This document shows, piece by piece, positions 8,268 through 17,268 of a stretch of DNA of 32,700 bases (the first letter of the stretch is position 1; every line of letters begins with the position of its first letter). Origin of the DNA: Cytophagales bacterium (lineage in GTDB: Bacteria; Bacteroidota; Bacteroidia; Cytophagales; Cyclobacteriaceae). The notes below the pieces were generated by a model. It made no database searches and had not been told where the DNA came from. It saw only the letters and a list, made by a program, of their open reading frames with translations. The stretch lies in NCBI GenBank assembly GCA_016124425.1, contig WGNT01000109.1, positions 1-32,700 of the forward strand, read 5' to 3'. The translations under genes were made by a program, and so were the position numbers.

Positions 8268-9866
8268 TTAAATCCCGCAAAAAGACACCTTCACTCCTAG
8301 TTCTTGCAATACGACAGCCTTAACCTGACAGGCTTCTAGGGCCCTCTCCCTATTATCGGCATACACTACATGAATGTGGTTGGCTTTGTGTTTTGCCATC
8401 AATTGATTTTGCGACACGCCTTCCAGCTTTGCGTGCATAATGGGCCACTGTGGAGTAGTCAGGTTCCATCTCCGCATGGTTTCTTCCTCTGGCAGGGAAA
8501 CTGCCTCTCCTATGCCCAAATCGGCATGGAGCTGATTGTCCATGACAAATATCCTACTCCAGACAATATGTCCCGGCCTACTTACACCACGTAAACTACC
8601 ACCACCTAAACGAAAGTACATGGCAGGTTGCCGTTCGCTGGATGCCCCTTTATACCCGCCTTCAAAATGGGAAGGAGGCGCGGCTCCCGAAATCAGGAGC
8701 ACCCAAATAAAATCATCAATGCCTTCTCCTGTAAAATGTTCCCCCCATCGAAGGTCATGAAGCGTATTGTCACCAACCATCCCAAGTTCATCCCAAAGCT
8801 TATAGGTAATCAGGCTGTCCATTCCGGCGCATTCATCCACCTCATTGAAATGAGGAAGCGCCTTACCGGCGAATAACTCCTTTCCTTTGCTATTAAACAC
8901 CGGCGGGCGAACGGTATTGTTGAGTAATCCTTCGGCCAAGTCACTTGCAGGCACCAAGTCTTTCAATCCTTGCTGGTATTGGATACCGATCGTATCACAC
9001 CCGAATTCATCTGCCAACCTCAATGCCGCAATGTACATCTTACACTGCATCAATGTCTGCATGCGCGTAAGGTCCTCGGCCGCTTCTCCCCAATTAAAGG
9101 TCATCCCTGCGGAAAGCAGCCATTGCAAAACACCTTCAGCCTCCTGGTCCGAAACTTCGAGCATCGCGGCATAAAGCGTAGACTGACTCAAACGTTCCTT
9201 AAAAATACCAGTAGGGTGTAATAGATGGTCCGGGATGATGGCATTGAACATGCCCATACATCCTTCATCAAAAACCCCCATGATGGCTTTATTGTGCCTG
9301 AACTCTTGGGCAAATACCTTACCTTTTTCCACAAGTTCCGGAGCAAGGGTTGACCGGTCAAACGTTCTAACATGACCTAAGTCGTGACTGATATGGCCCG
9401 TAACTAGCCACTCACGGAGCTTTTGGATAAAAAAATCATCGTTGAACCTTTCACTCCACAGGGTGGAATATTCTACTCCTGCTTTGGTAAGCGATCCGTT
9501 TAGGTTGAGCATACCTACTAGGCCCGGCCACTGTCCACTCCAATTGGCGAGTGTAAGTATTGGCCCACTGTGGGTAGTCAGTCCTGGCAACACATGGTGG
9601 CTATATTGCCATACACTTTCTGCTACTATCAACGGTAGGGTTGGGTCCAATTGCTTGAACACCTCGATGCCCATTCGTTGCGAATCAATGAATCCGTGTT
9701 CTTTCTCCGGGTCGAACGCATGGCCGCGAACCAGATTCCATCCCAATTTTTCCAATACCGCATGCAAAGCCAACTCCATTTCATGCTGGGCTTGCCAGCA
9801 TGTTCGGTTGGCCGACAGCCTCAAATCTCCGCTGGCTACTAAATAAACATCTTTTGTAACACTCAT
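8268..9866 (-). CDS. L-fucose/L-arabinose isomerase family protein
   Basis: A 532-residue cytoplasmic protein of the L-fucose isomerase superfamily (aldose-ketose isomerases using a divalent metal). The segment VFDEGCMGMFNA (about residues 198-209) carries the conserved metal-binding Glu201, and HIHVVYA (about 497-503) carries the C-terminal His region. Length is near that of FucI (about 590), though somewhat shorter, so this is a divergent member and not a clear FucI. It lies 140 bases upstream of the sialidase-like gene, same strand, and may head the same transcript. No fuculose kinase or aldolase is nearby. The substrate could be fucose, arabinose, rhamnose-like or other deoxysugars (inference). 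Confidence 0.87.
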   Translation of the reverse strand: MSVTKDVYLVASGDLRLSANRTCWQAQHEMELALHAVLEKLGWNLVRGHAFDPEKEHGFIDSQRMGIEVFKQLDPTLPLIVAESVWQYSHHVLPGLTTHSGPILTLANWSGQWPGLVGMLNLNGSLTKAGVEYSTLWSERFNDDFFIQKLREWLVTGHISHDLGHVRTFDRSTLAPELVEKGKVFAQEFRHNKAIMGVFDEGCMGMFNAIIPDHLLHPTGIFKERLSQSTLYAAMLEVSDQEAEGVLQWLLSAGMTFNWGEAAEDLTRMQTLMQCKMYIAALRLADEFGCDTIGIQYQQGLKDLVPASDLAEGLLNNTVRPPVFNSKGKELFAGKALPHFNEVDECAGMDSLITYKLWDELGMVGDNTLHDLRWGEHFTGEGIDDFIWVLLISGAAPPSHFEGGYKGASSERQPAMYFRLGGGSLRGVSRPGHIVWSRIFVMDNQLHADLGIGEAVSLPEEETMRRWNLTTPQWPIMHAKLEGVSQNQLMAKHKANHIHVVYADNRERALEACQVKAVVLQELGVKVSFCGI

Positions 9867-9946
9867 GCTATAAATTAAATAGGGTATTTTTTATTGTTTT
9901 TTTTTACTGAAAGAAGTAACTCCAAAAGGTAATACGCTTGCACTCG

Positions 9947-9998
9947 GTAAATGGACCCTTTTAGAATAGGGTTTTCTCATCAAAACGGGAACATTTAC
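9947..9998 (-). other. Folded element at the end of the VCBS gene
   Basis: GTAAATG (9947-9953) pairs with CATTTAC (9992-9998). Inside are ACCCT/AGGGT (9955-9959, 9968-9972) and GTTTT/AAAAC hairpins. One arm covers the stop codon of the VCBS gene. It may be a transcript end or processing site; no long T run follows on the minus strand, so a standard terminator is not clear. Confidence 0.3.
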
Positions 9999-11203
9999 TT
10001 CAGCGGATTTTCAAACCATATCACACCAAGCCCTCGCTTGCTCCCATCTTCTGCAGTTTCTTCACTAGTTAGTACATCCAAATCACCGTCGCTGTCCATA
10101 TCAAACAACACAACAAAATCAAACTTGACTCCCGCCGTTCCACTGATATCCGTGAAAGTAAGATTATTTTCAAACATGCCATTCACTGCCAGTAAGCCTG
10201 ATTTGTCTTGGGCCCCTTCAAAGGAGGCTACTAGATCTAGCGAACCGTCTTGGTCTACATCCGCTACTACAACCGATTTACCTCTTTTCCCGCCAAAAGC
10301 AGGATAGGCAATTGATAGATTACCCCATCCTTTACTAACTGGGTAAAAGATCTTCCACCCGCTCTGTAGGTCAGGAACCGCGATTGCAGGTGTACCGGTG
10401 GCGGTGGCCTCCGGAAATTCAAAAACCGATAAAAACATCGGTTCACCCTCCTGAACGCCAATAAACGTATTTTTCCAAGGTGCTGTCAATTCTTCTACCA
10501 TTCCCGGGTGCTTTAGCCACCGGACGCCCCGCAAATCCCCATAGCGATCTGAAAGTAAAATATCATTCTGCCCATCTTGATCCATATCAAGCAGCTCAAT
10601 AGACATGATCCAGCCGGCAGTTGTGAGCTCATGGTATTGCCACGAATTCACGTCTCGGGGATTTTCAGGTGCTTGTAACCAACCCAGGGTGCCATTTGGG
10701 TTTTTTGAACCAACGATCAAATCAATGCCATTTTTTCCATCCACATCAGCCGCTCTCCCAAACATCCAGCGGGTCATCCCCACCGTCACCGGAAAATCCT
10801 GGCTGATCCACCGGTCCGAATGAAAATAATCCTCCCATGTATCTGGAGCCCAATGAATCGTAATGCGCTGGTGATTTCCTTCGGACAAGGTAACGAGGTC
10901 CATAAATCCGTCACCGTCGAGATCAACCGCGAAAGCGTCTTCCACGTCTAGAGAGGGAACTTCAACATATTCCCAACTACCACCGGCTTTCCCAGGATTT
11001 ATGTATAACCTGCTAACTCCACCCTCCTCCCAACCGACAACAATATCCATGTTGTCATCATTGTTGACGTCGGCGAGTTTAGATCCGTCGGATCCAAAGG
11101 AGGTATTGTCAATGGTATGCCTTTTCCAGGGAAGATTCCCCTGCGCGATTACCTCAATAGGTTCAAAAAAAGCGAGAAGACACACGACCAAATAATAATT
11201 CAT
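9995..11203 (-). CDS. Secreted FG-GAP/VCBS repeat protein
   Basis: A 402-residue secreted protein with repeated Ca-binding-like blades: DVNNDDNMDIV, DLDGDGFMDLV, DMDQDGQNDIL, DVDQDGSLDLV and DMDSDGDLDVL are visible. This predicts a beta-propeller with Asp-rich loops. ATG 11203 gives a signal peptide ending VIAQG; ATG 11221 adds six residues. It has no catalytic motif that I recognise. Such proteins sit with glycan-degrading enzymes in marine Bacteroidota and may bind carbohydrate or act as lyase-like propellers (inference). It precedes the isomerase gene by about 130 bases on the same strand and may be co-transcribed. Confidence 0.87.
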   Translation of the reverse strand: MNYYLVVCLLAFFEPIEVIAQGNLPWKRHTIDNTSFGSDGSKLADVNNDDNMDIVVGWEEGGVSRLYINPGKAGGSWEYVEVPSLDVEDAFAVDLDGDGFMDLVTLSEGNHQRITIHWAPDTWEDYFHSDRWISQDFPVTVGMTRWMFGRAADVDGKNGIDLIVGSKNPNGTLGWLQAPENPRDVNSWQYHELTTAGWIMSIELLDMDQDGQNDILLSDRYGDLRGVRWLKHPGMVEELTAPWKNTFIGVQEGEPMFLSVFEFPEATATGTPAIAVPDLQSGWKIFYPVSKGWGNLSIAYPAFGGKRGKSVVVADVDQDGSLDLVASFEGAQDKSGLLAVNGMFENNLTFTDISGTAGVKFDFVVLFDMDSDGDLDVLTSEETAEDGSKRGLGVIWFENPLK

Positions 11204-11281
11204 GCCTATGGGGTTTATCAAATTGTTCCTTTCAAATCAAGCATTAAACTGATATAATACCACATTTTCGGAATTAAGCGG

Positions 11282-11313
11282 AAAAAAAAGGGCGCGTCAT
11301 TTCGCGCCCTTTT
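11282..11313 (-). terminator. Rho-independent terminator after the haem protein genes
   Basis: An 11-pair stem AAAAGGGCGCG/CGCGCCCTTTT (11286-11296, 11303-11313) with loop TCATTT. Read on the minus strand it is followed by eight T's (complement of 11282-11289), so it ends the haem-protein transcript 40 bases after its last stop and separates it from the VCBS gene. Confidence 0.92.
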
Positions 11314-11353
11314 GAAGAAACGTACCTACAAATTTACCCTCACAGGTGGAACC

Positions 11354-11851
11354 TTACATTCCTTCGTCTACCGTCTCATCGGTTTCCTCCTCTTCCTCCA
11401 GAACCTTATCCATGGCTTCCTCCGCCCAAGCAACAATGCGTTCGCGCTGTGAAGCATCAAGTTTCGCTGAGGGGTGCATGAGCGTATAGATTTCCATCGG
11501 CATCGTCGCTTCGCCCACCTCAATAGCAATATCATCCAGTTTCTCCAGTTTCTCCATCAGGTCGTAATCCTGCCATTGGGAAAAGTTAAGTGCTTCTCTG
11601 CCTTCACGTACATCTTTCGCGACAAGCCATGATGATGGTGCTACATAAGAATACCAGGGATACGAGGTTTCATTGCTGTGGCAGCTGTAACAGGATGTTC
11701 TAAGAATCGTACCGATTTCCTCACTCACTATCCCACTCATTGCAATATCGCCTTGATTTGCCAGTTCAAGGGCCGGCAACTCGTTGGGTACAACTTGGAC
11801 TCCGATTAATAAAAGGGCAAACCCGGCGAACATGTAGACTCGAGGACTCAT
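11354..11851 (-). CDS. Haem-binding domain (CxxCH) membrane/periplasmic protein
   Basis: A 165-residue protein with an N-terminal hydrophobic anchor (about 5-22) and a single c-type haem motif CYSCH at residues 54-58. The following SNETSYPWYSYVAPSSW and REGREALNFSQW are hallmarks of the small haem-binding domain family common in Bacteroidota. The tail is acidic (EEEEETDETVDEGM). It begins one base after the stop of the other CxxCH gene, so the two are translated together. Role is unknown: probably periplasmic electron transfer or haem-linked sensing. Confidence 0.88.
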   Translation of the reverse strand: MSPRVYMFAGFALLLIGVQVVPNELPALELANQGDIAMSGIVSEEIGTILRTSCYSCHSNETSYPWYSYVAPSSWLVAKDVREGREALNFSQWQDYDLMEKLEKLDDIAIEVGEATMPMEIYTLMHPSAKLDASQRERIVAWAEEAMDKVLEEEEETDETVDEGM

Positions 11852-11852
11852 T

Positions 11853-12236
11853 TTATTTTTTCTTGCTTTTGCTCCAGTCCATCAAGGTAGCTAACTCGGC
11901 CTCACTAAGCTTTCCCTCGGGCTTGTTCTCTAGAAATTTTTTAGGAGGCATATCTCCACTTTCCAACACCTCTAAAATTTTGCCCTTTGTGGCAAGCTGC
12001 TTGGCTCTTTTTGACGCCTCAAAGGCATCCCAATCCAATTTTGCCTTACCTTTTTCATTTTTGGACGCTGCATTGTGGCAGCCATAGCATTTTTGATCCA
12101 CCACTGCCTTAACGTTAGCAGGCATGTCGGCTTCTTCTACATGAAGGTTTTCGGAGACCGGTATTGTCTTCGTGGTTCCTTGAAAGAATAGCAGCCCTAG
12201 AATGGCTAGGCTTGGTAAGAGAAATCTTCTTTTCAT
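11853..12236 (-). CDS. Small c-type haem protein
   Basis: A 127-residue exported protein with signal/anchor at residues 1-22 and CYGCHN at 50-55 for covalent haem binding. The remainder is lysine-rich and helical; GDMPPKKFL near 94-102 supplies a candidate methionine ligand (inference). It resembles the haem-binding/cytochrome c-like proteins that neighbour exported oxidoreductases and PVC/Bacteroidota glycan loci. It is the first gene of a two-gene unit with the next CxxCH protein (one-base gap), ended by the terminator at 11282-11313. Confidence 0.85.
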   Translation of the reverse strand: MKRRFLLPSLAILGLLFFQGTTKTIPVSENLHVEEADMPANVKAVVDQKCYGCHNAASKNEKGKAKLDWDAFEASKRAKQLATKGKILEVLESGDMPPKKFLENKPEGKLSEAELATLMDWSKSKKK

Positions 12237-12355
12237 TGTGCTAGATTTTTGGTTTTAGTTGGGAATTTGAGCAATTTTTTTGGCTTGAACAAGTATTTAT
12301 ATACATTGTAGGTAAGAAATGATGTAACAAAGAATATTCTATGGACACCCTTTTT

Positions 12356-14140
12356 TTATTCAAGTGTAAGGGTGTGGACAAAGGGGGTAGTGCCCGTCAG
12401 ATAAACGTGGCTCCCCGAGGTTCTCAGGGTTCCGAAATGAACCGCATACTGTTCCCCGTCCAATCTACTTATCCGTTCATGGGTCTTTATCCCAGGTCCA
12501 AACCGAATGCTATCTTCACCTTTCTTAAATGTACCATGGCCTGATGGCAAGAAAAAATCCTCCTGCCCTTGCTGGGCTGGCACGACACCAGATAACGATC
12601 CTGTCTGGTCAAAACATAATTCTATGGTAACTTCAACGCCATCTAATCCATATACATTAAAGAGCAATGTAGCTACCCCTTGGTTCTCTGAAATAGTGAC
12701 TGTAGTTTCTAGTGTCTTTACATTACTAACCGGACGTTGATCAAAGGCCATTTTACTCCAAAAACGTCCATCTATACTAGGCGTTAGCGGATAATCTCCC
12801 TTCTCTTCCCTTAAGTGGGCTGGTAAAGGTTGGTAATAGGGTACCTCCATTTTTTGGTACAACACATAGGAATCTCCCAACCGCCTTAAACCGCTGCTCC
12901 TAAAGTGTCCCATACTAAAAAATCCCGAAGACAGGCGCATGTATTTCAAAATCGCCGCTCCTTTCCTATAGCTGAAAAAATTCGGACTGACAGACCTCCC
13001 GGAGGCAATTATCAAAGGCCAATCGACCCCTCCAAATACCGTAAGTGAGGTATTTTCCCTCCTAATTCTTAGCAGGCTACTCGTTTCAAATACTTTTTCA
13101 AAGCTAGTTGGCAGCCTAGTAGGTGTTGGTAGTTGTTGTTGCAAAAGTGTATTTTCCATAAAATGAAAAAGCGCTTCCTGTACAACTACCCGTTCGAATC
13201 CCTCGAAACCCTCGATCAGCGTGGCAATCGTTGCAAATTCACCACTTTGGTCATGAATTGCCAGAAACCGGTAGTAGAGATACTGGCCGACGATACTACG
13301 AAACGAGTATTGATCTTGTCTTCTGGAATCCGTGGTGACAAGGTCTCCGTTGGGTTCCATGTAGTAATAGGTCATGGAGAGACTTTTCCTAGGTGCATCA
13401 TAGAGCTCTGGCCGATTTAAAAGTCTCCCCATTGTAAGAAAGGCGTTGTTCTCTACATCCGAATAGTTCATGCTACGTTCGGGATAGTGTCCGTCTTCGT
13501 CGATGAAGATCCCTTCACTTAGCCACTCATCAATGCGTTTTACATAAGCAGGATTGGGATAAAGTTGGTTAATACGAGCGAGTGCATGGCATACTACCCA
13601 CCTGTGGTTTGGGGTATGAATGCCTCCCAATGTCAGCGCCTCCCCTACCTTTAGGACAAATGCCTTAATACGTGCCAACAATTCGGGAAGCTGTGGGTCC
13701 GTCAGCTGACTTAAGATAGCTATCCCCGCACATACCGGTTCCATGATAAACGCCGTATCCGGAGGGGATTCCAAATTGCCCGCATTGATCGTTCCATCGG
13801 GTCGCTGGGAAGCGATGAGCTTATCGGTGGTTTCATGAAGCAACGAAAGAACTTGGGAAGCCTTATAAAAGGCTCCCTCCTCACAGGCAAAGCCTGCCGC
13901 CAAATGCGCAAAGTTGTACCCGTTACTCCGTCCTCCATACCTATGGGCAGCAACTCCCCGATCGATCAACTCCTCAATAAATGCGTTATTGGCCTGGATC
14001 ATTTGACTCCAAAATAGAACCGTTGGCTGTTTTGGTGTTTCCCCATTTCGCGCTGAAACGCCTTCCAATGAAAAAAACGCAGCAGACATTCCTGCTCCTA
14101 TAGATTGCTTCAAAAACGTATTGCGGCTGATTTTTTTCAT
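12356..14140 (-). CDS. Exported polysaccharide-lyase-like protein
   Basis: A 594-residue protein with an N-terminal export signal (RNTFLKQSIGAGMSAAFF, then a likely cleavage near SARNG). The N-terminal two-thirds is helical with NHRWVVCHALARI (about residues 180-200) and a Tyr-rich segment, resembling the alpha/alpha-toroid of heparinase/alginate lyase-type enzymes. The C-terminal third is beta-rich, as in their sandwich domains. The fold suggests a lyase or related glycan enzyme, but no CAZy family can be assigned by eye and it could be non-catalytic. ATG 14140 is chosen because it opens directly into the signal; the frame extends to 14233. It is divergent from the exported oxidoreductase gene. 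Confidence 0.7.
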   Translation of the reverse strand: MKKISRNTFLKQSIGAGMSAAFFSLEGVSARNGETPKQPTVLFWSQMIQANNAFIEELIDRGVAAHRYGGRSNGYNFAHLAAGFACEEGAFYKASQVLSLLHETTDKLIASQRPDGTINAGNLESPPDTAFIMEPVCAGIAILSQLTDPQLPELLARIKAFVLKVGEALTLGGIHTPNHRWVVCHALARINQLYPNPAYVKRIDEWLSEGIFIDEDGHYPERSMNYSDVENNAFLTMGRLLNRPELYDAPRKSLSMTYYYMEPNGDLVTTDSRRQDQYSFRSIVGQYLYYRFLAIHDQSGEFATIATLIEGFEGFERVVVQEALFHFMENTLLQQQLPTPTRLPTSFEKVFETSSLLRIRRENTSLTVFGGVDWPLIIASGRSVSPNFFSYRKGAAILKYMRLSSGFFSMGHFRSSGLRRLGDSYVLYQKMEVPYYQPLPAHLREEKGDYPLTPSIDGRFWSKMAFDQRPVSNVKTLETTVTISENQGVATLLFNVYGLDGVEVTIELCFDQTGSLSGVVPAQQGQEDFFLPSGHGTFKKGEDSIRFGPGIKTHERISRLDGEQYAVHFGTLRTSGSHVYLTGTTPFVHTLTLE

Positions 14141-14720
14141 GTGGTGGGTTTTGCTTTTTAAGATAATAACATGGTGATACCTCACTACAAGCATCCTCTG
14201 TACCTGAATCACCTGCATAACGTTTGGTTTCATAGCCGCATCGAAGCTCGGACTTTACATGTCTGTGATCCCCTTATCTTTCGCTTACAACTTAGACAAA
14301 AATCCGCTAAATAATGGATGAATCTTTTACAAAAAGTAGCACTATCCTACATACGCATTGTTTTAATTGACATGTAGCCAAAAGCCGAAGGGGAAATCTT
14401 CCAATGGATCACCCATGGTTATATATTAGGTGACCTCAGAATATTCGCTGACAAAACGTCAAGATGACACCTGTAAGCTCTATAGATCTAACTCACTGGG
14501 AAGTGTCTATCCGAGTGGATACATTCGGAGTCGATCTTCAACAGGCTATGGGTTACCAAAAATGCAGTCTCGGGCCATCACCTCTTTTGTGTCCATTGGC
14601 AGGAAAATACGGCCACTAATGGATGTTGGAAATGCTTTTGAAAATTCTGGGGAAAAAATTCATTATATTGACCGCGTAAACTTATTCAAAAAAGAACCAA
14701 AATATAACCCAATAAATTCA
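14141..14720. other. Divergent intergenic region
   Basis: Separates two divergently transcribed export-signal genes. The frame of the plus-strand oxidoreductase stays open back to 14430 but that 97-codon stretch has no recognisable domain and precedes the Tat signal, so I treat it as untranslated. It presumably carries both promoters. No clear consensus pair, operator or RNA fold was found. Confidence 0.5.
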
Positions 14721-16088
14721 ATGACTAAGACACCCATTAACCGAAGGCACTTTATCAAAGGAAGCACCGCGTTATTTGCTCTTTCCGCCTTTGGCGCGCA
14801 CGGAATGGACTGGATGGATCGAAAAGAGCCTTATCGTGTTGCCCTTATCGGTACAGGTTGGTATGGAAAAAGCGATCTTTTCCGCCTAATACAAGTGGCA
14901 CCCGTCGAGGTAATTGCGGTAGCTGACCCCGATAGACATCAGCGAGAGCAAGCAGCGGAATTAATTAGCACGCGTCAAAAGTCGGGAAAAAAACCAAAAA
15001 CCTACAATGACCATCAGGAGCTTCTACGGGAAAATAAGCTGGACATTGTGTTGGTTGGAAGCCCCGATCACTGGCATGCCCTTCACGCGATCGATGCCAT
15101 CAAAGCCGGGAATCATGTGTACCTGCAAAAACCAATATCCGTAGATGTGATAGAGGGAGAGGCCATACTCGCTGCTGCTAGAAAGTACAAGCGGGTAGTT
15201 CAGATTGGGACGCAACGCAGAAGCACCCCCCATCTGGTAGATGCGAAACGAGAGATTGTTGATACAGGTATGCTTGGGAAAATATCCCACGTAGAAATGT
15301 GTTGCTACTACCACATGAGATATAATGGAAACCCGGATGTCGAACCGGTTCCGGAGTTTTTCGACTATGACCGCTGGGTTGGTCCAGGTCCAAAACTGCC
15401 CTATAGGGGGCTGCCGCATAGGAGAATATGGCGAACCCTGATGGAATACAGTAACGGAATCACGGGTGACATGTGTGTGCACATGTTTGACGCAGTCCGA
15501 TGGATGCTGGACTTGGGTTGGCCGAAACAGGTTTTTGCCACTGGCGGAATTTATGTACAGAAAGACGGTATGTCGACAACAGCAGACACGCAGACCGCTA
15601 CCTTCTCTTATGATGAATTGGATTGCGTATGGACCCATAGAAGCTGGGGTACCCCACAGGATCCAGAATACCCTTGGGCATTTAAAATCTATGGAGACAA
15701 AGGCACGCTCAAAGGGTCCGTCATGAAATATGAATTCGTCCCACAAGGAAAAGGGGACCCGATCACACAGTCTGCCCTATATGAACGGGAGGAATATCCC
15801 GAGGACCTAACAGAAGATGGCATGGAGTTGCATGCTGCTCCGGCTACTCGAAGGCAAATGGTCAATTTTCTAGAAGCCATAGAAAAGGGAGGCTTACCTG
15901 TAGCCGATGTGGAACAGGGTCATATATCTACCGCGAGCTGCATTCTCGCCAACATGTCCATGGCACTGGGTCGGCCTTTAGTTTATGATCCGGTGAAAAT
16001 GATCGTAGTTAATGACGAAGAAGCTACCAAACTGCTAAGAAGGCCTTATAGAAGCCCCTATCAGCATCCTGATCCAAAATCCGTATAG
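14721..16088 (+). CDS. Exported Gfo/Idh/MocA-family oxidoreductase
   Basis: A 455-residue NAD(P)-dependent oxidoreductase or glycosidase-like enzyme. A Tat-type signal (Arg8-Arg9 in NRRHFIKGS, then a hydrophobic stretch to about 28) is followed by the Rossmann motif GTGWYG (44-49), QKP with catalytic Lys137, and GDMCVHMFD with Asp250 and His254, the usual catalytic dyad region. Twin-arginine export fits an enzyme that carries its cofactor folded. Members in Bacteroidota and Planctomycetota oxidise or, by a redox mechanism, cleave glycosides; the substrate is unknown. The start at 14721 is chosen because it places the Tat signal at the N terminus. A secreted GH-like gene follows after 33 bases. 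Confidence 0.9.
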   Translation: MTKTPINRRHFIKGSTALFALSAFGAHGMDWMDRKEPYRVALIGTGWYGKSDLFRLIQVAPVEVIAVADPDRHQREQAAELISTRQKSGKKPKTYNDHQELLRENKLDIVLVGSPDHWHALHAIDAIKAGNHVYLQKPISVDVIEGEAILAAARKYKRVVQIGTQRRSTPHLVDAKREIVDTGMLGKISHVEMCCYYHMRYNGNPDVEPVPEFFDYDRWVGPGPKLPYRGLPHRRIWRTLMEYSNGITGDMCVHMFDAVRWMLDLGWPKQVFATGGIYVQKDGMSTTADTQTATFSYDELDCVWTHRSWGTPQDPEYPWAFKIYGDKGTLKGSVMKYEFVPQGKGDPITQSALYEREEYPEDLTEDGMELHAAPATRRQMVNFLEAIEKGGLPVADVEQGHISTASCILANMSMALGRPLVYDPVKMIVVNDEEATKLLRRPYRSPYQHPDPKSV

Positions 16089-16121
16089 CACCACAGCCTT
16101 ACTAAACCCAATTTGCCTCTT

Positions 16122-17213
16122 ATGAAACACATCGCCTTAGCAATCTTCCTGCTGATCTCAGGAGCCTCTTTTCCCTCTTATTCGCAGCAAACCCGTCATA
16201 CCTGGGTTGAAATAAAGGAAGACAAGTTTTACATCAACGGAAACCCTACCTATGCGAACCGTAAGTGGAAGGAATATCCTATAGAAGGCCTGCTGATGAA
16301 TTCTAGGATGGTACAAGGCATCTTTGATGACATGAACCCAACAACCGTTAGCCGGTGGAAGTACGCGGATACAGGAAAATGGGATGCCGATCGTAATACG
16401 GATGAATTCATCGCGCATATGGAGGAGTGGAAAAACCATGGCATGCTTTCCTTCACGATAAACCTACAGGGCGGAAGTCCTGAAGGCTATTCCCGAGATC
16501 AGCCTTGGCACAACTCCGCATTTACCGAAAACGGTGAACTTATCCCCGCCTTCATGTACAGGCTGGAGCGTATTTTGAACCATGCGGATGAGTTGGGAAT
16601 GGTACCTATGGTGGGCTTCTTTTATTTTGGACAGGACGAACGACTGCTGGACGAAACCGCTGTCAAACGTGCAGTAAGCAATGCGGTAAATTGGCTGCAC
16701 TCCAAAAATTACCGAAACGTACTCATAGAGATCAATAACGAAAGTAATGTAAGGTATGATCACGATATTCTGAAGCCCGAGCGGGTTCATGAACTTATCG
16801 ACCTGGCCAAATCAATAGAAAAAGACGGCTACCGATACTATGTAAGTACAAGTTATGGAGGCGGATTCATCCCGCTCCCAAACGTCGTTCAGTCAGCCGA
16901 CTACCTGCTTCTACATGGGAACGGTGTAAAAGATCCCAACCGGATCCCCTCCATGGTAAAGGAAACGAGGGAAGTGAAGGGATATTCCCCTAAACCCATT
17001 ATTTTCAACGAAGATGATCACTTTGATTTCGACAAAGACTGGAATAACTTTATTGCCGCTGTTTCTGCATACGCCTCTTGGGGTTACTTCGATTTTCGGA
17101 TGAAGGACGAGGGGTATGAGGAGGGCTACCAAAGTGTTCCTGTGGACTGGGGCATTAATTCGGTCCGTAAACGCGGGTTTTTTGATTTGATGAAAACGAT
17201 TACTGGATATTGA
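16122..17213 (+). CDS. Secreted clan GH-A-like glycoside hydrolase
   Basis: A 363-residue protein with signal peptide ending PSYSQQ (about residue 21). It looks like a (beta/alpha)8 retaining hydrolase: EINNES gives the Asn-Glu pair at Glu207 (acid/base candidate at strand 4) and FNEDD gives Glu297 (nucleophile candidate at strand 7), about 90 residues apart as in clan GH-A. The N-terminal segment TWVEIKEDKFYINGNPTY is the typical lead-in. It could be GH5-like or an uncharacterised relative; the substrate is not readable. ATG 16122 is preferred over an in-frame TTG nine bases upstream. It probably forms an operon with the oxidoreductase. Confidence 0.8.
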   Translation: MKHIALAIFLLISGASFPSYSQQTRHTWVEIKEDKFYINGNPTYANRKWKEYPIEGLLMNSRMVQGIFDDMNPTTVSRWKYADTGKWDADRNTDEFIAHMEEWKNHGMLSFTINLQGGSPEGYSRDQPWHNSAFTENGELIPAFMYRLERILNHADELGMVPMVGFFYFGQDERLLDETAVKRAVSNAVNWLHSKNYRNVLIEINNESNVRYDHDILKPERVHELIDLAKSIEKDGYRYYVSTSYGGGFIPLPNVVQSADYLLLHGNGVKDPNRIPSMVKETREVKGYSPKPIIFNEDDHFDFDKDWNNFIAAVSAYASWGYFDFRMKDEGYEEGYQSVPVDWGINSVRKRGFFDLMKTITGY

Positions 17214-17224
17214 CCGGTGTAAGG

Positions 17225-17266
17225 ATTAGGGGCGGATACGTGTAAGCAGCTGCTCTTGCCCCTAAT
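17225..17266. terminator. Possible bidirectional transcript end
   Basis: ATTAGGGGC (17225-17233) and GCCCCTAAT (17258-17266) form a nine-pair stem with a 24-base loop between the convergent GH-like and DUF1349 genes. No T run follows in either direction, so it may be only a stabilising 3' end hairpin. Confidence 0.45.
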
Positions 17267-17268
17267 GC

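Noticed and set aside
9442-9846. 134-codon plus-strand frame opposite the isomerase gene
   Set aside because: Antisense shadow with no recognisable motif; the minus-strand gene has clear family segments.
4438-9866. Classical sialic acid (nan) operon
   Set aside because: No ManNAc kinase or epimerase gene; an isomerase-family gene is present instead, so the label is not justified.
14430-14720. N-terminal extension of the oxidoreductase frame
   Set aside because: It precedes the Tat signal, has no domain, and a Tat signal must be N-terminal.
15024-15746. 240-codon antisense frame within the oxidoreductase gene
   Set aside because: Shadow of the sense gene; sequence lacks domain structure.
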